Shown in pieces: positions 22,818 through 34,605 of a DNA stretch of 64,000 nucleotides. The position numbers and the translations under genes are program-made. The notes under the pieces were generated by a model, which was not told where the DNA came from, searched no databases, and saw only the letters and a program-made list of their open reading frames with translations. How positions within the stretch are numbered: the first letter of the stretch is position 1; each line of letters begins with the position of its first letter. Source of the DNA: Agapanthus africanus (taxonomy: Eukaryota; Streptophyta; Magnoliopsida; Asparagales; Amaryllidaceae); assembly GCA_030015575.1 (NCBI GenBank), contig JASDDO010000026.1, forward strand, positions 192,659,739 to 192,723,738, read 5' to 3'.

Positions 22818-25034
22818 TGTAGGGTTCCTAGGCACCCTAGTGAGGTCTCACAAGGTATCAACCATGCCAATTTCAAAAATTCTAGGTGCCGAGAAACCCT
22901 AATACGAATCGTTGGCTAGATTTAGGCGAAACTAGAAACTAGTTAACAACTTAACTATAAAGAATACGGAAATACAACCTTTGTAGGCCCGGTGCTCCAC
23001 CTCCATAGCTCCGCAACGAAGTCCCCTCGCTGTCCAAATGAGTTCCCGGGCTCTAGCGTCGGCTTCGTGGGAGAATGGGCAAGCTAGGTCGTCGATGTCC
23101 ATGCCGAAGATGATCTACGTTGAGGCATCGCTAAATCAAGCTTCAACTTCACCAAGTCAAGAAACTTGTGAAGAAAACACACTCTACTACTTGGCAAGAG
23201 GTAGAGGATGAAGAAATAGGAAGTGGGTAGACTTTAGAATTGGATTTCTCACTTGTTTTCATCAATCACCATTGATGAAGCAAGCTTCTTCAAGTGAAGA
23301 AGATGAAGAAGAAGAAGATGAATATTATGATAAGTTTTTTCAAAAAAAGGAAATAATAAGAATACTTATCATAATATAACCATGGTAATGTGTAGAGAGT
23401 TAATCATGGTTGAATGGAATGGTTAGGGTTAAGCATGAGACAAAATGGTGACTAAGTCAAAGCTTCATGAAGCTTCAACATGCAAGTCCAAAATTAGCCA
23501 CCATTTCATTTCTTTATGCTTAATAATTTTCCAAAATAAATAAATGAATAAATAATGGATAAAACAAAACCCTAATTTCCAACTTAACCATGGTTTAATT
23601 CTTTACACTTAACCAAAAAGCATGCATCATCAAACATGATACAAACATGTGTACAAAAGTATATCACATATACAATGTGCACAATCCAAGTGAGAAAATC
23701 CGTTTAAAGTGAACCAATACTAGTTAATGAAAAGTAATATATCAAATATATAATTATACATTAAATCATTAAACCAACACTTGATTCAATGATCCGGTCA
23801 TGTCGCACACAACCGACTAGTATACAATGTATCGGCTTATCGAATCAACGCTTGAATCGATAACTAGGTTATATCGCATACAACCATTCGATACATTCAT
23901 CGCGAGAATGGAATACGGTATCATATACACGTATTATTCTCGGTCCCGCACATATCTCATATGCGCTCCTATTTCGTTTCGCTTGAGCCAGGAAACCTCT
24001 GTGTAGGACTCTAAAGACTCGTCAATACGCCGGCAGCAGGTGATGATCATATCAAACACCCACAAGCCGCAAGCGGTCTGCTAAACGTAACGGCCACCCG
24101 GGTATTGAGCGATCTGAAGATCGACGAGCAAGCCCGCTCACACTCCAGTGAATCCAACCAGTAACACTACCGTACAGTCCGGTCTGATCGTTTGATATGT
24201 CGCATATCTCGCCTAGGGGTGGTAAACGTCAGACCCCAATAGCTCGATAAGTCGTGTCGATATGAGGTCTATAACAATTCGAGAAACTACTGGTAACACT
24301 TACCAGTAAATCTCAGCAACCCTGGCCAGGGATTTCCTGTTATAGCCAATCGAACACAGCGCAACATCAACCCCCTATACCGGGAGAGACGAATCCCCTC
24401 CTATCGCTCATTGCCTCCATGTGACTCGGGACTGTACCCAAAAACCACCATTTTGCACGCCCTCTTGGACGTGGTAAGATGGAAATCAAAGCACAGTGGG
24501 AACCACACAAGACTCTATGACGATCTCGGGTCAACAGACTACTCTGTACCAGTGTCACCAGAGAACTGCCATCTGACGTGAGGTATAATACCATCTAGGA
24601 GTTCTCGGCGAGTCCGTCCAGTGTACCCAGTCTCTACTGAGCACCCGTATATCATCTCCGATGTCAAACACCAATGGATATGGGATCATCCATCGCCCAT
24701 CTGTATGGGTCGAGAAGGTATACGCTAGTCTACTCTGGTATATCGATGCCCCGTCTCGATATACCCACGACTAGGGACTGTGAAGGATGTACTTATGTAC
24801 TACCATGTCCCCACTAGTATGATCCGCATCATAGTCCAGGTAGTCAAGTACAGATCCTAAGGGCTTTACCAACATGTAACAGAGAGACAATCAGTGTACA
24901 CGTTAAGGTAAAGAGCAACCAGATAGCATACTATCATGTCGAGCAAGAAAGTCCTCCCTATATATGTCCCAGCATCCACTACAATATACATTCTATGTAC
25001 AGTAATGGCCTCTAGGGCATACATATAACTAACA
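22818..25034 (-). repeat. A 5' LTR (2217 bp)
   Basis: Plus-strand ends TGTAGGGTTCC and ATATAACTAACA. Same length as the reassembled 3' LTR with scattered substitutions. It contains the palindrome AAGCTTCATGAAGCTT near 23460 inside an inverted repeat (23443-23506) and the LTR core near 24366. Confidence 0.93.
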
Positions 25035-25086
25035 ATATACAAACTAGTATGATACGGTAATGGCCTCTAGGGCATATACACTAACA
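25035..25086 (-). repeat. O 3' LTR, fragment 2
   Basis: Starts with A's right target duplication ATATA (25035-25039), then the last 47 bases of O's LTR ending CTAACA. It matches the end of the 5' LTR (43768-43814). Confidence 0.9.
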
Positions 25087-25098
25087 ATCTCCTACTTG
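25087..25098 (-). other. O polypurine tract
   Basis: On the minus strand CAAGTAGGAGAT, one base different from the CAAGTGGGAGAT of the other elements. Confidence 0.8.
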
Positions 25099-25100
25099 CA

Positions 25101-26244
25101 CTAAGGCCATGTACTGGCGTATCGATGACATATCATCTCGATCAGCCGCTCGAACTAAGTCTGGGGTAAGGCCTTTGTGAGTGGATCAGCAGTGTTATCT
25201 TCCATAGAAACTCTCCGAACCTCGTTCTCCTGGCGACCCACGATCTCCCTGATCAGGTGATACCGCCTCAAGAAGTGTCTGGATCTCTGATGGGACCTGG
25301 GTTCCTTCGCTAAAGCTATAGCCCCGTTGTTGTCGCAATACAGAGGTATTGGATAAACAATGGACGGAACTACCTGAAGTTCAGTTAAGAACTTCCTTAT
25401 CCAGACGGCTTCTTTTGCGGCATCTGCAGCAGCGATATATTCCGCTTCCATCGTCGAGTCAGCAACGGTTTCCTGTTTTCCTGTTTGGAACTCTTCCAAC
25501 ACACCGCCCCTCCATTGAGGGTAAAGACATAACCCGACATGGACTTAGAATCATCCTTGTCACTCTGGAAGCTGGAGCAGCAAAGGCCTCGATCTAGAGG
25601 TCTTTTCCGCCATATACCAAGAACATCTCCTTAGTCTTTCTCAGGTACTTGAGAATGTTCTTTACCGCTATCCAGTGTTTCTCCCCAGGGTTTGACTGAT
25701 ACCGGCTTACCACACTCAGTGCATAACCTACATCTGGTCTGGTACACAACATCGCATATATTATAGAGCCTACCGCAGAAGCGTAGGGTATAATAGACAT
25801 GCGATCCCTTTCCAAATCAGTCTTGGGAGACATATCTTTGGAGAGGGTGATCCCGTGACAAGCCGGTAGATTACCGCGCTTGGAATCTTCCATACTGAAT
25901 CTTTTCAGTATGGTGTCGATGTACCTGTACTGTGAGAGTCCCAGTATCCTCTTGGATCTGTCTCGATAGATCCGGATCCCCAGAATGTATGAGGCATCAC
26001 CCAGGTCTTTCATGGAGAACCTGTGTGACAAGAACCCTTTGACAGATTATAGCATAGGAATGTCATTTCCTATCAAGAGAATGTCATCTACGTATAAAAC
26101 GAGGAATACTACAGTTCTCGCTACAAATCTACTATAGATGCATGGTTCATCTAGATTTTTGATAAAGCCAAAATCTTTGACCGTCTCATCAAAACAGATG
26201 TTCCAACTCTGCGATGCCTGCTTTAGTCCATAGATGGACTTAAG
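25101..26244 (-). pseudogene. pol: O pol, 3' half (end of RT and RNase H)
   Basis: Continues the RT interrupted at 36844: SIYGLKQASQSWNICFDETV, YVDDILLIGND (about 26060-26100), FSMKDLGDASYILGIRIYRD, then RNase H with [12 protein letters not shown] and YCDNNGAIALAKEP. Compared with T it has TAA for CAA at 26047-26049, TAG for CAG at 25594-25596, TAG for CAG at 25155-25157, a 1-base deletion near 25580 and an 8-base direct duplication near 25480. All three stops here are C-to-T changes on the coding strand. The original stop is at 25101-25103. The insertion of I at 26244/26245 cuts RT between KVCKL and KSIYGLKQ. Confidence 0.9.
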
Positions 26245-28477
26245 TGTAAGGTTCCTAGGCACCCTAATGAGGTCACACAAGGCATCGAACATGCCAAATT
26301 AAAATTTTTAGTGCCGAGAAACCCTAGACTACGGATCTTAGACTAGATGTCTAGGCGAAATAGAAAGCTAGTTAACACTTAACTATAGTTTAAACGGAAA
26401 TACAACCTTTGTAGATCCGGATGTCCACCTCCACGGCTCCGCAACGACGTCTCCTCGCTGTCCTAGTCGAGCTCCGGGCTCAAACGTCGGCTTCGTGGAA
26501 GAAACGAGTGAGCTAGGTCGCCGGCTTCGTGTCAAAGACGATCTACGTCGAGGCATCCCAAGTTCAAGCTCCGACTTCACAAAGTGATGAAAGTTGTGAA
26601 GAAAACACACTCTACAACTTGGCTAGAGGTAGAGGGTGAAGAAATAGGAGATGGGTTCACTTTAGATTTGGATTTTGCTCACTAGATCACAACTTGCCAT
26701 TAAAGTAGCAAGCTTTCTCACTTTGAGAAGAAGAAGAAGATGATAGAAAAACTTATGATAAGTTATTTCTAAAATGAATAATAATGGAATTCTTATCATC
26801 TTCTAACCATGGTCAAGTGTAGAGAATTGACCATGGTTAGTGGGAGTGGTTAGGTTTAAGCAAGGAGACAAAATGGCATCATTACAAAAAGCTTCATGAA
26901 GCTTCACCACACTTCATGATAAAATGAAACCCTTTTGTTTCCATAAATCTATTTAATAAATAATAAAAGGATTTAATAATAAGAGAATAAATCTTAAACC
27001 CTAACCACTCTCATAACCATGGTTGCATTCTTTACACAAAGCCAAAACAACATGCATCATCAAACATGATACATGTAATTGCACAGAAGTATATCACATA
27101 TACAATGTGCACATCAAGTGAGAAAAATCCGTTTAAAGTGAACCAATACTAGTTAATGCAAAGTAATATATCAAATATATAATTATACATTAAATCATTA
27201 AATCAACACTTGATTCAATGATCCGGTCATGTCGCACATAACCGACTAGTATTCAATGTATCGACTTATCGAATCGATCTTCGATTCGATAACAAGGTTA
27301 TATCACATACAACCAATCGAAACATTAATCGCAAGAATCAAATACGGTATCACATACACGCATTATTCTCGGTCCCGCACATATCTCATATGCACTCCTA
27401 TTTCGTTTCGCTTGAACCAGGAAACCTCTGTGTAGGACTCTAAAGACTCGTCAATACGCCGGTAGCAGATGATGATCATATCAAGCACCCACAAGCCGCA
27501 AGCGGTCTGCTAAACGTAACGGCCACCCGGGTATTGAGCGATCAGAAGATCGACGAGCTAGCCCGCTCACACTCCTGCGAATCCGACCAGTAACACTTAC
27601 CATACAGTCAAGTGTCTTCGTCTGATACGTCGCATATCAAGTCTAGGGGTGGTATACGTCAGACCCCAATAACCCGATAAGTCGTGCCGATGTGAGGCTC
27701 GTAACGGGTCGAGAAACTACTGGTAACACTTACCAGTAAATCTCTGATCAGCCCTGGCCAGGGACTTCCCTGCTACGGCCAATCGAGCACAGCACAATAT
27801 CAACTCCCAATACCGGGAGAGACGAAACCCCTCCTATCGCTCATTGCCTCCATGTGACTCGGGACTGTACCCAAAGACCACCGTTTTGCACGCCCTCATG
27901 GACGTGGTAAGGTGGAGATCAAAGCACAGTGGGAATCACACAAGACTCTATGACGATCTCGGGTCTACAGACTAACCTGTACAAGTGTCACCTGAGAACT
28001 GCCATCTGACGTGAGGTATAATACCATCTGGGAGTTCTCGGCGAGTCCGTCCAGTGTACCCAGTCTCCACTGAGCACCCGTATACCATCTCTGATGTCAA
28101 ACATCAATGGATATGGGATCATCCATCGCCCATCACATGGGTCGAGAAGCGTATACGCTAGTCTACTCTGGTATATCGATGCCCCGTCTCGATACACCCA
28201 CGACTAGGGACCTTGAAGGATGTACTTATGGACTACCATGTCCCCACTAGTATGATCTGCATCATAGTCCAGGTAGTCAAGTACAAATCCTAAGGGCTTT
28301 ACCAACATGTAACTATAAGACAGTATAAAGAGACTAGTGTACATGTTAAGATAAATGGCAACCAGATAGCATACTATCATGTCGAGCAAGAAAGTCATCT
28401 CTATATATGTCCAAGCATCCAATATAATATACATAATCTGTACAATACTGGCCTCTAGGGCATACATACAACTAACA
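26245..28477 (-). repeat. I 3' LTR (2233 bp)
   Basis: Plus-strand ends TGTAAGGTTCC and CAACTAACA. It corresponds to 34606-36838 at a constant offset of 8361 with no difference seen. It contains a perfect inverted repeat at 26805-26838, an AAGCTTCATGAAGCTT palindrome near 26889 and the LTR core near 27808. Confidence 0.95.
26805..26838 (-). repeat. Perfect inverted repeat in I LTR
   Basis: AACCATGGTCAA and TTGACCATGGTT are perfect 12-bp arms around a 10-base loop. The same structure is in the 5' LTR near 35166-35199. Confidence 0.9.
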
Positions 28478-28489
28478 ATCTCCCACTTG
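28478..28489 (-). other. I polypurine tract
   Basis: Minus strand CAAGTGGGAGAT, directly next to the 3' LTR and two bases from the pol stop codon. Confidence 0.87.
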
Positions 28490-28491
28490 CA

Positions 28492-30742
28492 CTAGGGCCA
28501 GCTGCTGTAGTATCTCATACCGAGCATCCCGAAGAGTCTCTCAAACTGTATCTGGGGAATGGCCTTCGTGAGTGGATCCGCCGTGTTGTTCTTCGTGTCA
28601 ACTCTCCTGACCTCGATCTCCCGGCGATCAACTATCTCCCGGATCAGGTGATACCGCCTCAGAATATGCCTGGACCGCTGATGGGACCTGGGTTCCTTGG
28701 CCAAAGCCACTGCTCCATTGTTATCGCAATACAAAGGTATTGGATGCTCAATGGATGGAACCACACCAAGTTCAGTAATGAACTTCTTGATCCAGACAGC
28801 TTCTTTAGCAGCATCGTTGGCAGCGATGTATTCAGCCTCCATCGTCGAGTCTGCCACGGTTTCCTGCTTGGAACTCTTCCAGCTAACCGCCCCTCCGTAA
28901 AGGGTAAAGACAAAGCCCGACTGCGACTTAGAGTCGTCCTTATCACTCTGGAAGCTCGAATCGGTAAAGGACTCCACTTGGAGCTCTCCGTTACCATACA
29001 CCAAGAACATATCTCTAGTCCTTCGCAAGTACTTGAGAATGCTCTTCACAGCTGTCCAGTGACTCTCTCCAGGATCAGCTTGATACCTGCTCACTACACT
29101 TAGTGAGTATGCTACATCGGGTCTGGTACATAGCATCGCATACATGATAGAGCCTACTGCCGAAGCATAGGGTATCCCTTGCATGCGAGCTCTCTCCAAA
29201 TCAGTCTTGGGAGACATCTCTTTGGAGAGAGTGACTCCAGAGATCGTGGGTAAGTTCCCACGCTTGGACTCTTCCATACTAAACCTCTTTAGTATGGTGT
29301 CAATGTACCTGGATTGGGACAATCCCAAAATCCGTTTGGATCTATCTCTATAGATCCTGATTCCCAATATGCAGGAGGCATCACCAAGATCTTTCATTGA
29401 GAATCTTTGTGATAAGAAGAGCTTGACCGATTGCAGCATAGGAATATCATTTCCTATCAAGAGTATGTCGTCCACGTACAATACGAGGAAGACAACCTTA
29501 CTCTCTGCCACCTTCTTGTAAATACAAGGTTCATCTGGATTTTTGACGAAATCAAACTCTTTGATAACGACGTCAAAGCAGATGTTCCAACTCCGCGATG
29601 CTTGCTTTAATCCATAAATGGATTTAAGCAGCTTGCACACCTTCCCGCTGCTCCCACTGTCTACGAAGCCCTCTGGCTGAGTCATGTACACGCACTCTTC
29701 TAAATCACCATTTAGAAAGGCGGTCTTAACATCTATTTGCCAGATTTCGTAGTCATGAAAGGCAGCAATGGCAAGCATGATTCGGATGGATTTAAGCATA
29801 GCCACTGGAGAAAAGGTTTCGTCATAGTCCACACCTGGTCTTTGACGAAAACCCTTTGCTACAAGTCTAGCTTTGAAAGTCTCCACTTTCCCATCTACAC
29901 CAAGTTTCTTCTTGAAGATCCACTTGCTCCCAATGGGTTTTACCCCTTCAGGAGCAACTTCCAAAGTCCATACTTTGTTGGTGTACATGGAATCCATCTC
30001 GGACCGCATAGCATCCAGCCATTTCACTGAGTCCCCACTCGTGATGGCCTGCTCGAAGCTAGTTGGGTCATCATCCTCCATGATGCAATCCTCGCTCCCA
30101 CCGTCCATGAGAAAACCGTAGTATCTCTCAGGTTGGCGAGGAACCCTACTAGATCGGCGGAGTGGCTGGGGTTCATCGGGAACTATGGAATCCTCTGGTT
30201 CCACCATATCTTCTGTTGTAGCTTGTGCAGCTGGAACCTCTTCCAGTTCTACCTCAAGACCACTAATCTCTTTTTCAAGAAATTCCTTTTCTAAAAAGGT
30301 GGCATGCCGAGAAACAAACACTCTTTGTTCCTCAGGGTGGTAGAAGATATACCCTCGCGAATGTTTGGGATATCCAATAAACTTACACAGAATGGACCTT
30401 GCCGCGAGTTTGTCCGGATTTTGCGTTTTTACATAGGCCGGACAACCCCATATCTTAACATAATTAAGATATGGTCTCTTTCCTTTCCATATCTCATATG
30501 GAGTGGTCGGCACGGTTTTGGTGGGAACCATATTCAATAGGTCTGCAGCTGTTTCCAGTGCATATCCCCAGAAGGAAATAGGTAACTCAGCTGTGCTCAT
30601 CATAGAGCGCACCATATCTAATAGGGTGCGGTTCCTTCGTTCTGATACACCGTTGTGCTGTGGTGTATATGGAGGAGTCAGCTGAGAGAGAATCCCATTC
30701 TCTTTTAGGAAGTCCAGGAATTCATTGCTTAAGTATTCTCTA
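28492..30742 (-). CDS. pol: I pol: integrase C-terminal half, reverse transcriptase, RNase H
   Basis: Open from the frameshift near 30743 to the TAG at 28492-28494; over 700 residues remain uninterrupted. In order: ERRNRTLLDMVRSMM, integrase C-terminal segment WGCPAYVKTQNPDK, linker PLRRSSRVPRQPERYYGF, RT with GVDYDETFSPVAMLKSIR, QIDVKTAFLNG, SIYGLKQASRSWNICFD, the YVDDILLIGND catalytic box, FSMKDLGDASCILGIRIYRD, then RNase H with [12 protein letters not shown] and YCDNNGAVALAKEP. The catalytic residues look intact. It lacks its own start: the first in-frame ATG (30613-30615) is inside integrase and simply marks where the frame stays open. It should be translated as part of a protease-pol polyprotein if the upstream frameshift is bypassed. 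Confidence 0.9.
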
Positions 30743-31736
30743 CTCGATCAGATCGTAGGATTTTAATACTTTTTCCGGTTTGGTTCTCGACTTCTTGTTT
30801 ATATTCTCTAAATTTCTCAAAAGCTTCTGATTTGTGTTTCATCAGGAACACATATCCGAATCTAGAGAGATCGTCAGTGAATGTAATGAAGTACGAAGAA
30901 CCATCCCTGGCATGTGTAGACATGGGACCGCATACATCACTATGTATTAGTCCTAAGAGTTCGGTAACTCTTTCTCCGTGTCCCGTAAACGGAGTCTTGG
31001 TCATCTTGCCTTTGAGACATGACTGGCAAGTGTCATAAGATGAAAATTCAAACGGATTTAAATATCCATCTTTATGCAACTTAGCTAGTCGTGTCGCATT
31101 GATGTGACCTAGTCTACAATGCCACAAGAAGGATTCGTTGAGTTCAGAACTCTTCCTCTTGTGTGTGTTTGTTATGCTCAGGACTGTTGATTGGTTTAGA
31201 ACATAAATGCCATTGCACAACGTGCCTGATCCAACCAACTTTTGGTCATGGAAAATGTTCATAACATTGTCCTGTAATACAAAATTATATCCCTCTTTAC
31301 TTAATAAAGAAACCGATATAATGTTGCATATCAGGTTCGGCATGTAATAGCATTCGTTCAGAACCAATGTATTACCAGTTGGTAATACAAGGTGATATTC
31401 CCCGACAGTCTTGGCTGCAACAATTGCACCATTTCCAACTCTTATGTCTTTATCACCTTCTCCAAGTTCTCTACCTTTCCTTAGCCCATGTAACTGATTA
31501 CATATATGGGATCCCGACCCGGTATCCAATACCCAGGACGTAGAGCAAATGGAGAAACAGTTCTCAGTAACGAACACACCCGAAGAAAATGCATCATCAT
31601 GTACTTTCTTCATTCGGGTGGCATGGGAATCCTGGTATTCCCCTATATCCTGTTCATTCCTATAACTCTTACAGGAAAGAACGGAACCAACGTTCCCCAG
31701 CACAGTATAACATGCGGGTTCGGTCAATACATCCAT
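30743..31736 (-). CDS. pol: I protease and integrase N-terminal half, without gag
   Basis: The first ATG of the frame is at 31734-31736 (MDVLTEPACY). About 50 residues with no recognisable domain precede the aspartic protease box WVLDTGSGSHIC. GAG-pre-integrase follows (WHCRLGHINATRLAKLH, CQSCLKGKMTKTPF), then the start of integrase with HSDVCGPMSTHARDG and FTDDLSRFGYVF. The frame breaks near 30743: where relatives encode RGGEY this copy has lost one base, and a stop follows within a few codons. O has about 300 residues of gag with a zinc knuckle before protease; none of that is here. The same arrangement in A shows the loss is ancestral to this family. Confidence 0.88.
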
Positions 31737-31749
31737 ATTATTATCTTTA

Positions 31750-31758
31750 TTAAGGCAT
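31750..31758 (-). other. Gag start stub in I (ATG-CCT-TAA)
   Basis: The context CTCTCTC...AGCGACCA, which precedes the gag ATG in O, is kept. The ATG (31756-31758) is followed by one codon and a TAA. The protease frame starts downstream in a different frame. Confidence 0.7.
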
Positions 31759-32216
31759 GAAATGGTCGCTACCTGGAGAGAGAGAGAAGAAAACACTTTA
31801 GCGTAAGCTCGTGCAAGATCAGATTGGTTATTATCTTATCTAATCAGGATGGCTCCCACTGCTTTTTATCAAATCTTCCTCCAAACCCTAAAAGGAAAGA
31901 CTAGCCGGGATTAATTACACACTACAAGTTCGCCAATCTTTCAGCCAGGCCAGTGTCGGTACTTTGAGGGAGGTCCCCCGTGCTTTCGCACGAACCTAAT
32001 TACTGTAAACCTCGTTTTCCCAGAGGCGTAACCTCGTTAACACCTTTCTAGACACCTACTTGATCGGCTAATTGTAATGTATAAAACTCTCCCAGGAGTA
32101 ACTCTTACTCGCAGCGGGTATCGGGATCCAACTATCTCATAGAAGGTATGTAATCTCATTGCAAATTTCAACACTTGAAATTCCCGATAATATTTTGCCC
32201 CTAGCGTGCTATGACC

Positions 32217-32411
32217 TTGACGCAGGCCAACAAACCATAGTGCGCTAGTCAAGTTCAACCCGTCATTTCCTGATTGAATTAAACCCACCCGTACGACCCT
32301 TGACGCAGGCCAACAAAGTCGCACGACTACCCTAATCCAATCTGCATCATATGCATAAGCAGATAAATACTAGTTAGCTACCGCACACTACGCCTTGACG
32401 CAGGCCAACAA
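32217..32411 (-). repeat. Triple hairpin array in I leader
   Basis: TTGACGCAGGCCAACAA occurs three times, identically, at 32217-32233, 32300-32316 and 32395-32411. RNA form UUGGC-CUGC-GUCAA, a 5-bp stem with one G-U pair. Spacing in element order is 95 then 83. Confidence 0.85.
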
Positions 32412-32555
32412 ACGTAGCACGAATACTAACTACTACTCATCTGAAATGACGGAGGGCTACGCCAGGTTTTTCTGAAAACCATGAGCGTAATGAACTTGAT
32501 ATCGTTGTAGAATCAAATGATGTTTTGAAATGGAGTGATTTTGAGGCTTTTCTAG

Positions 32556-32775
32556 TTTTGCTAAAGGAGTCACTCCCGGTGAAGGGATCTCGGTCCTTTC
32601 CTCGTCGAATGAGGTGCGGGATATATCATATATATCGCTGTGCAAAGCAAAAACGCAAAAGCAGTCAAAAAACAAACCGAGTGTGTAGCATCTGCCAGTT
32701 ATTGCTAAAGGAGTCACTCCCGGTGAAGGGATCTCGGTCCTTTCCTCATCGAATAAGGTGCGGGGTATATCATAT
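32556..32775 (-). repeat. Twofold leader repeat in I
   Basis: Two blocks starting TTGCTAAAGGAGTCACTCCC about 145 bp apart, as in A. Confidence 0.8.
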
Positions 32776-32962
32776 ATACCGCTATGCAAAGCACGAACTG
32801 TAGCTACCTGTTTTATTTAAAATCTGATTCTACAACATCTTAGGTTTCTTATCTTTCATTAATCACATTAATGAAGTCCCATCATTTAAATACCTAAACA
32901 TCACAGATAGATATGACGTACACTTATGCCATCCGCATTCGCCTCGATGTCCCCTCGTGCAC

Positions 32963-32983
32963 CGTTAGGTTAGGTAACTAACG
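32963..32983 (-). other. Small conserved leader hairpin (I)
   Basis: CGTTAG paired with CTAACG around a 9-base loop, same position in the leader as in A, O, Q, P and R. Confidence 0.65.
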
Positions 32984-34360
32984 ACAGAGCAGGGCAGGGC
33001 TAGCGCGGGTGTAAAACATAAGTAACGTCTATATAATATATCATATATACTATATATTATATCCATCACAGAATCATCTCATGATCACATCACAGATATC
33101 GCAGCAGAATAAACATATGAAATATTGGATATACTAGGACGTCCGTGTTTTCAATACGAGCCAGTATAAAACACGGATTCCACGGTCGTGATGAATAGCC
33201 AATCCCACACCCCTAGACCCCTACGAGAGCGGCAAGCAACCCTGCCAATTCTAGGGTTAGGAGACCCGGACTCGACTCCTCGAGTTGGTCTCCCACTGGA
33301 CCCCAGAACCCGGTTACTTGTGCTCCCCTCCTTGGGTCTATCCTAATGCGGAAAAGTAAATAATATACAAAGGGTGACATCTCCCGCATCCTGGAAGTGC
33401 CCCGAATAAAAGAATATTACATATAAGTTCTTACATGAATGAAAATGAAAAACACTCATCTCACATAAAAACCCCCGGCTATTCGAATACGACGATCCAA
33501 TATAACATATCCAGCAACACATAACATCACATGTCATCAACGTAAGTAAGTATGCATACCCCAATTGTCGTTGACGTATAGCAACGAAACCGGCGATATG
33601 AACATACTACACTTACGGTCACAGAAAAGAAAGTGTAAAACTACAACAATTGGAATCCGCAACAACTTTAGACATCACATGCCTAACAGTTACAAACCCC
33701 GCATTTTAGTCTCATTATCGAAAACTCTTTTCAATATCATATGGGACTAAATTGCTAGATTTGTAACATTCATTTAGTTATCACATAACTGCTTGTGAAT
33801 TCCTATTATTGTATCCAATTCCGGATAAATAGAATATATCAAACTTTCCGATCGAACATTCGAACACCCAAGTTTTCCCGACACCGATCAACACATGAAA
33901 TAGGTTCAAAGACATTCACTTCATACCTCAGTACCAACGGTCCAGCCGTAGAAGGGTCAAGCCAACGCCTCACATGTGGCACGCCGTACTGCCCCAAACC
34001 CGAAGGTTCAAAGGGCAGTTCAAGACGGTCACATAATCGAGTTAAGGTTTGTGTCTTCTAGAGGGACCATCGCGTTACTTGCACTACTTAGAACGTCTTT
34101 TAACCACACAATAATCCAACACTTGGATATTCCGGCAGGGGAAAACCTGGGTATTTATATCCGGTCGAACTCTTTAACATATTCTACAATTATCTGGAAA
34201 AACACTCAGACAAAATTTGATACCCCGATCGAAACATCGAAACCCCAAAACAACTGCAGAAAATTAAACTCTGAAATAAATGTTAAAAATTCCCAGAAAA
34301 CTCAGCAGAATTTATCAGGAACTACTGTGCAAAAATTGAGGGGTGACGTCATCAATGCGC

Positions 34361-34403
34361 GGCGGAAGCGCCGCAGAAACCAGGTTTCTGCCGCTCTTCC
34401 GCC
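34361..34403 (-). other. GC-rich two-tier hairpin near I primer site
   Basis: An outer stem GGCGGAAG/CTTCCGCC (34361-34368 with 34396-34403) and an inner stem GCAGAAACC/GGTTTCTGC around a single A. That is 17 pairs, about 190 bases past the primer site. Confidence 0.78.
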
Positions 34404-34591
34404 GCGGAATTTACTGTTCATGGGAAAAGTTTTGCGTCGTAATTCTTATATTTTCCTGCTGAATTTTTTAGCAATTTTTAATTTGGAAAAATCCCAGAAT
34501 TCGGAAAAAGTCCAGAGAGCTATTTCGGGTTCGGATTTTTGGTTCGATCGGGTTTCAAACGTCGTCGGGACTTCGCCTAAGGCTCTAGCTA

Positions 34592-34604
34592 GGCTCTGAT
34601 ACCA
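34592..34604 (-). other. I primer binding site (initiator tRNA-Met)
   Basis: Minus strand TGGTATCAGAGCC, one base inside the 5' LTR. Confidence 0.9.
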
Positions 34605-34605
34605 C

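Larger units (their letters stand above)
5412..25034 (-). mobile_element. A: gag-less Ty1/copia element (interrupted by G)
   Basis: Minus-strand order: 5' LTR 22818-25034, primer site 22804-22816, leader 19655-22803, decayed protease-pol 16872-19600, polypurine tract 16860-16871, 3' LTR 15226-16859 plus 5412-5994. The flanking duplication is ATATA (5407-5411 and 25035-25039). With G and its duplication removed, the two LTRs are both 2217 bp and differ by scattered substitutions. Leader, LTRs and the gag-less layout match element I, so they are one family. Pol is far more broken than in I. Confidence 0.92.
31759..34591 (-). other. I leader (long untranslated region)
   Basis: About 2.8 kb between primer site and gag stub, closely matching A's leader. 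It contains the triple hairpin array (32217-32411), the twofold repeat (32556-32775), the small hairpin (32963-32983) and the GC-rich hairpin (34361-34403). Open frames such as 33976-34599 have no recognisable domain; they run through the leader and I do not call them genes. Confidence 0.82.

Noticed and set aside
33976..34599. 207-aa open frame in I's leader as a gene
   Set aside because: It crosses conserved leader sequence and the GC-rich hairpin, has no domain, and is not conserved in A.
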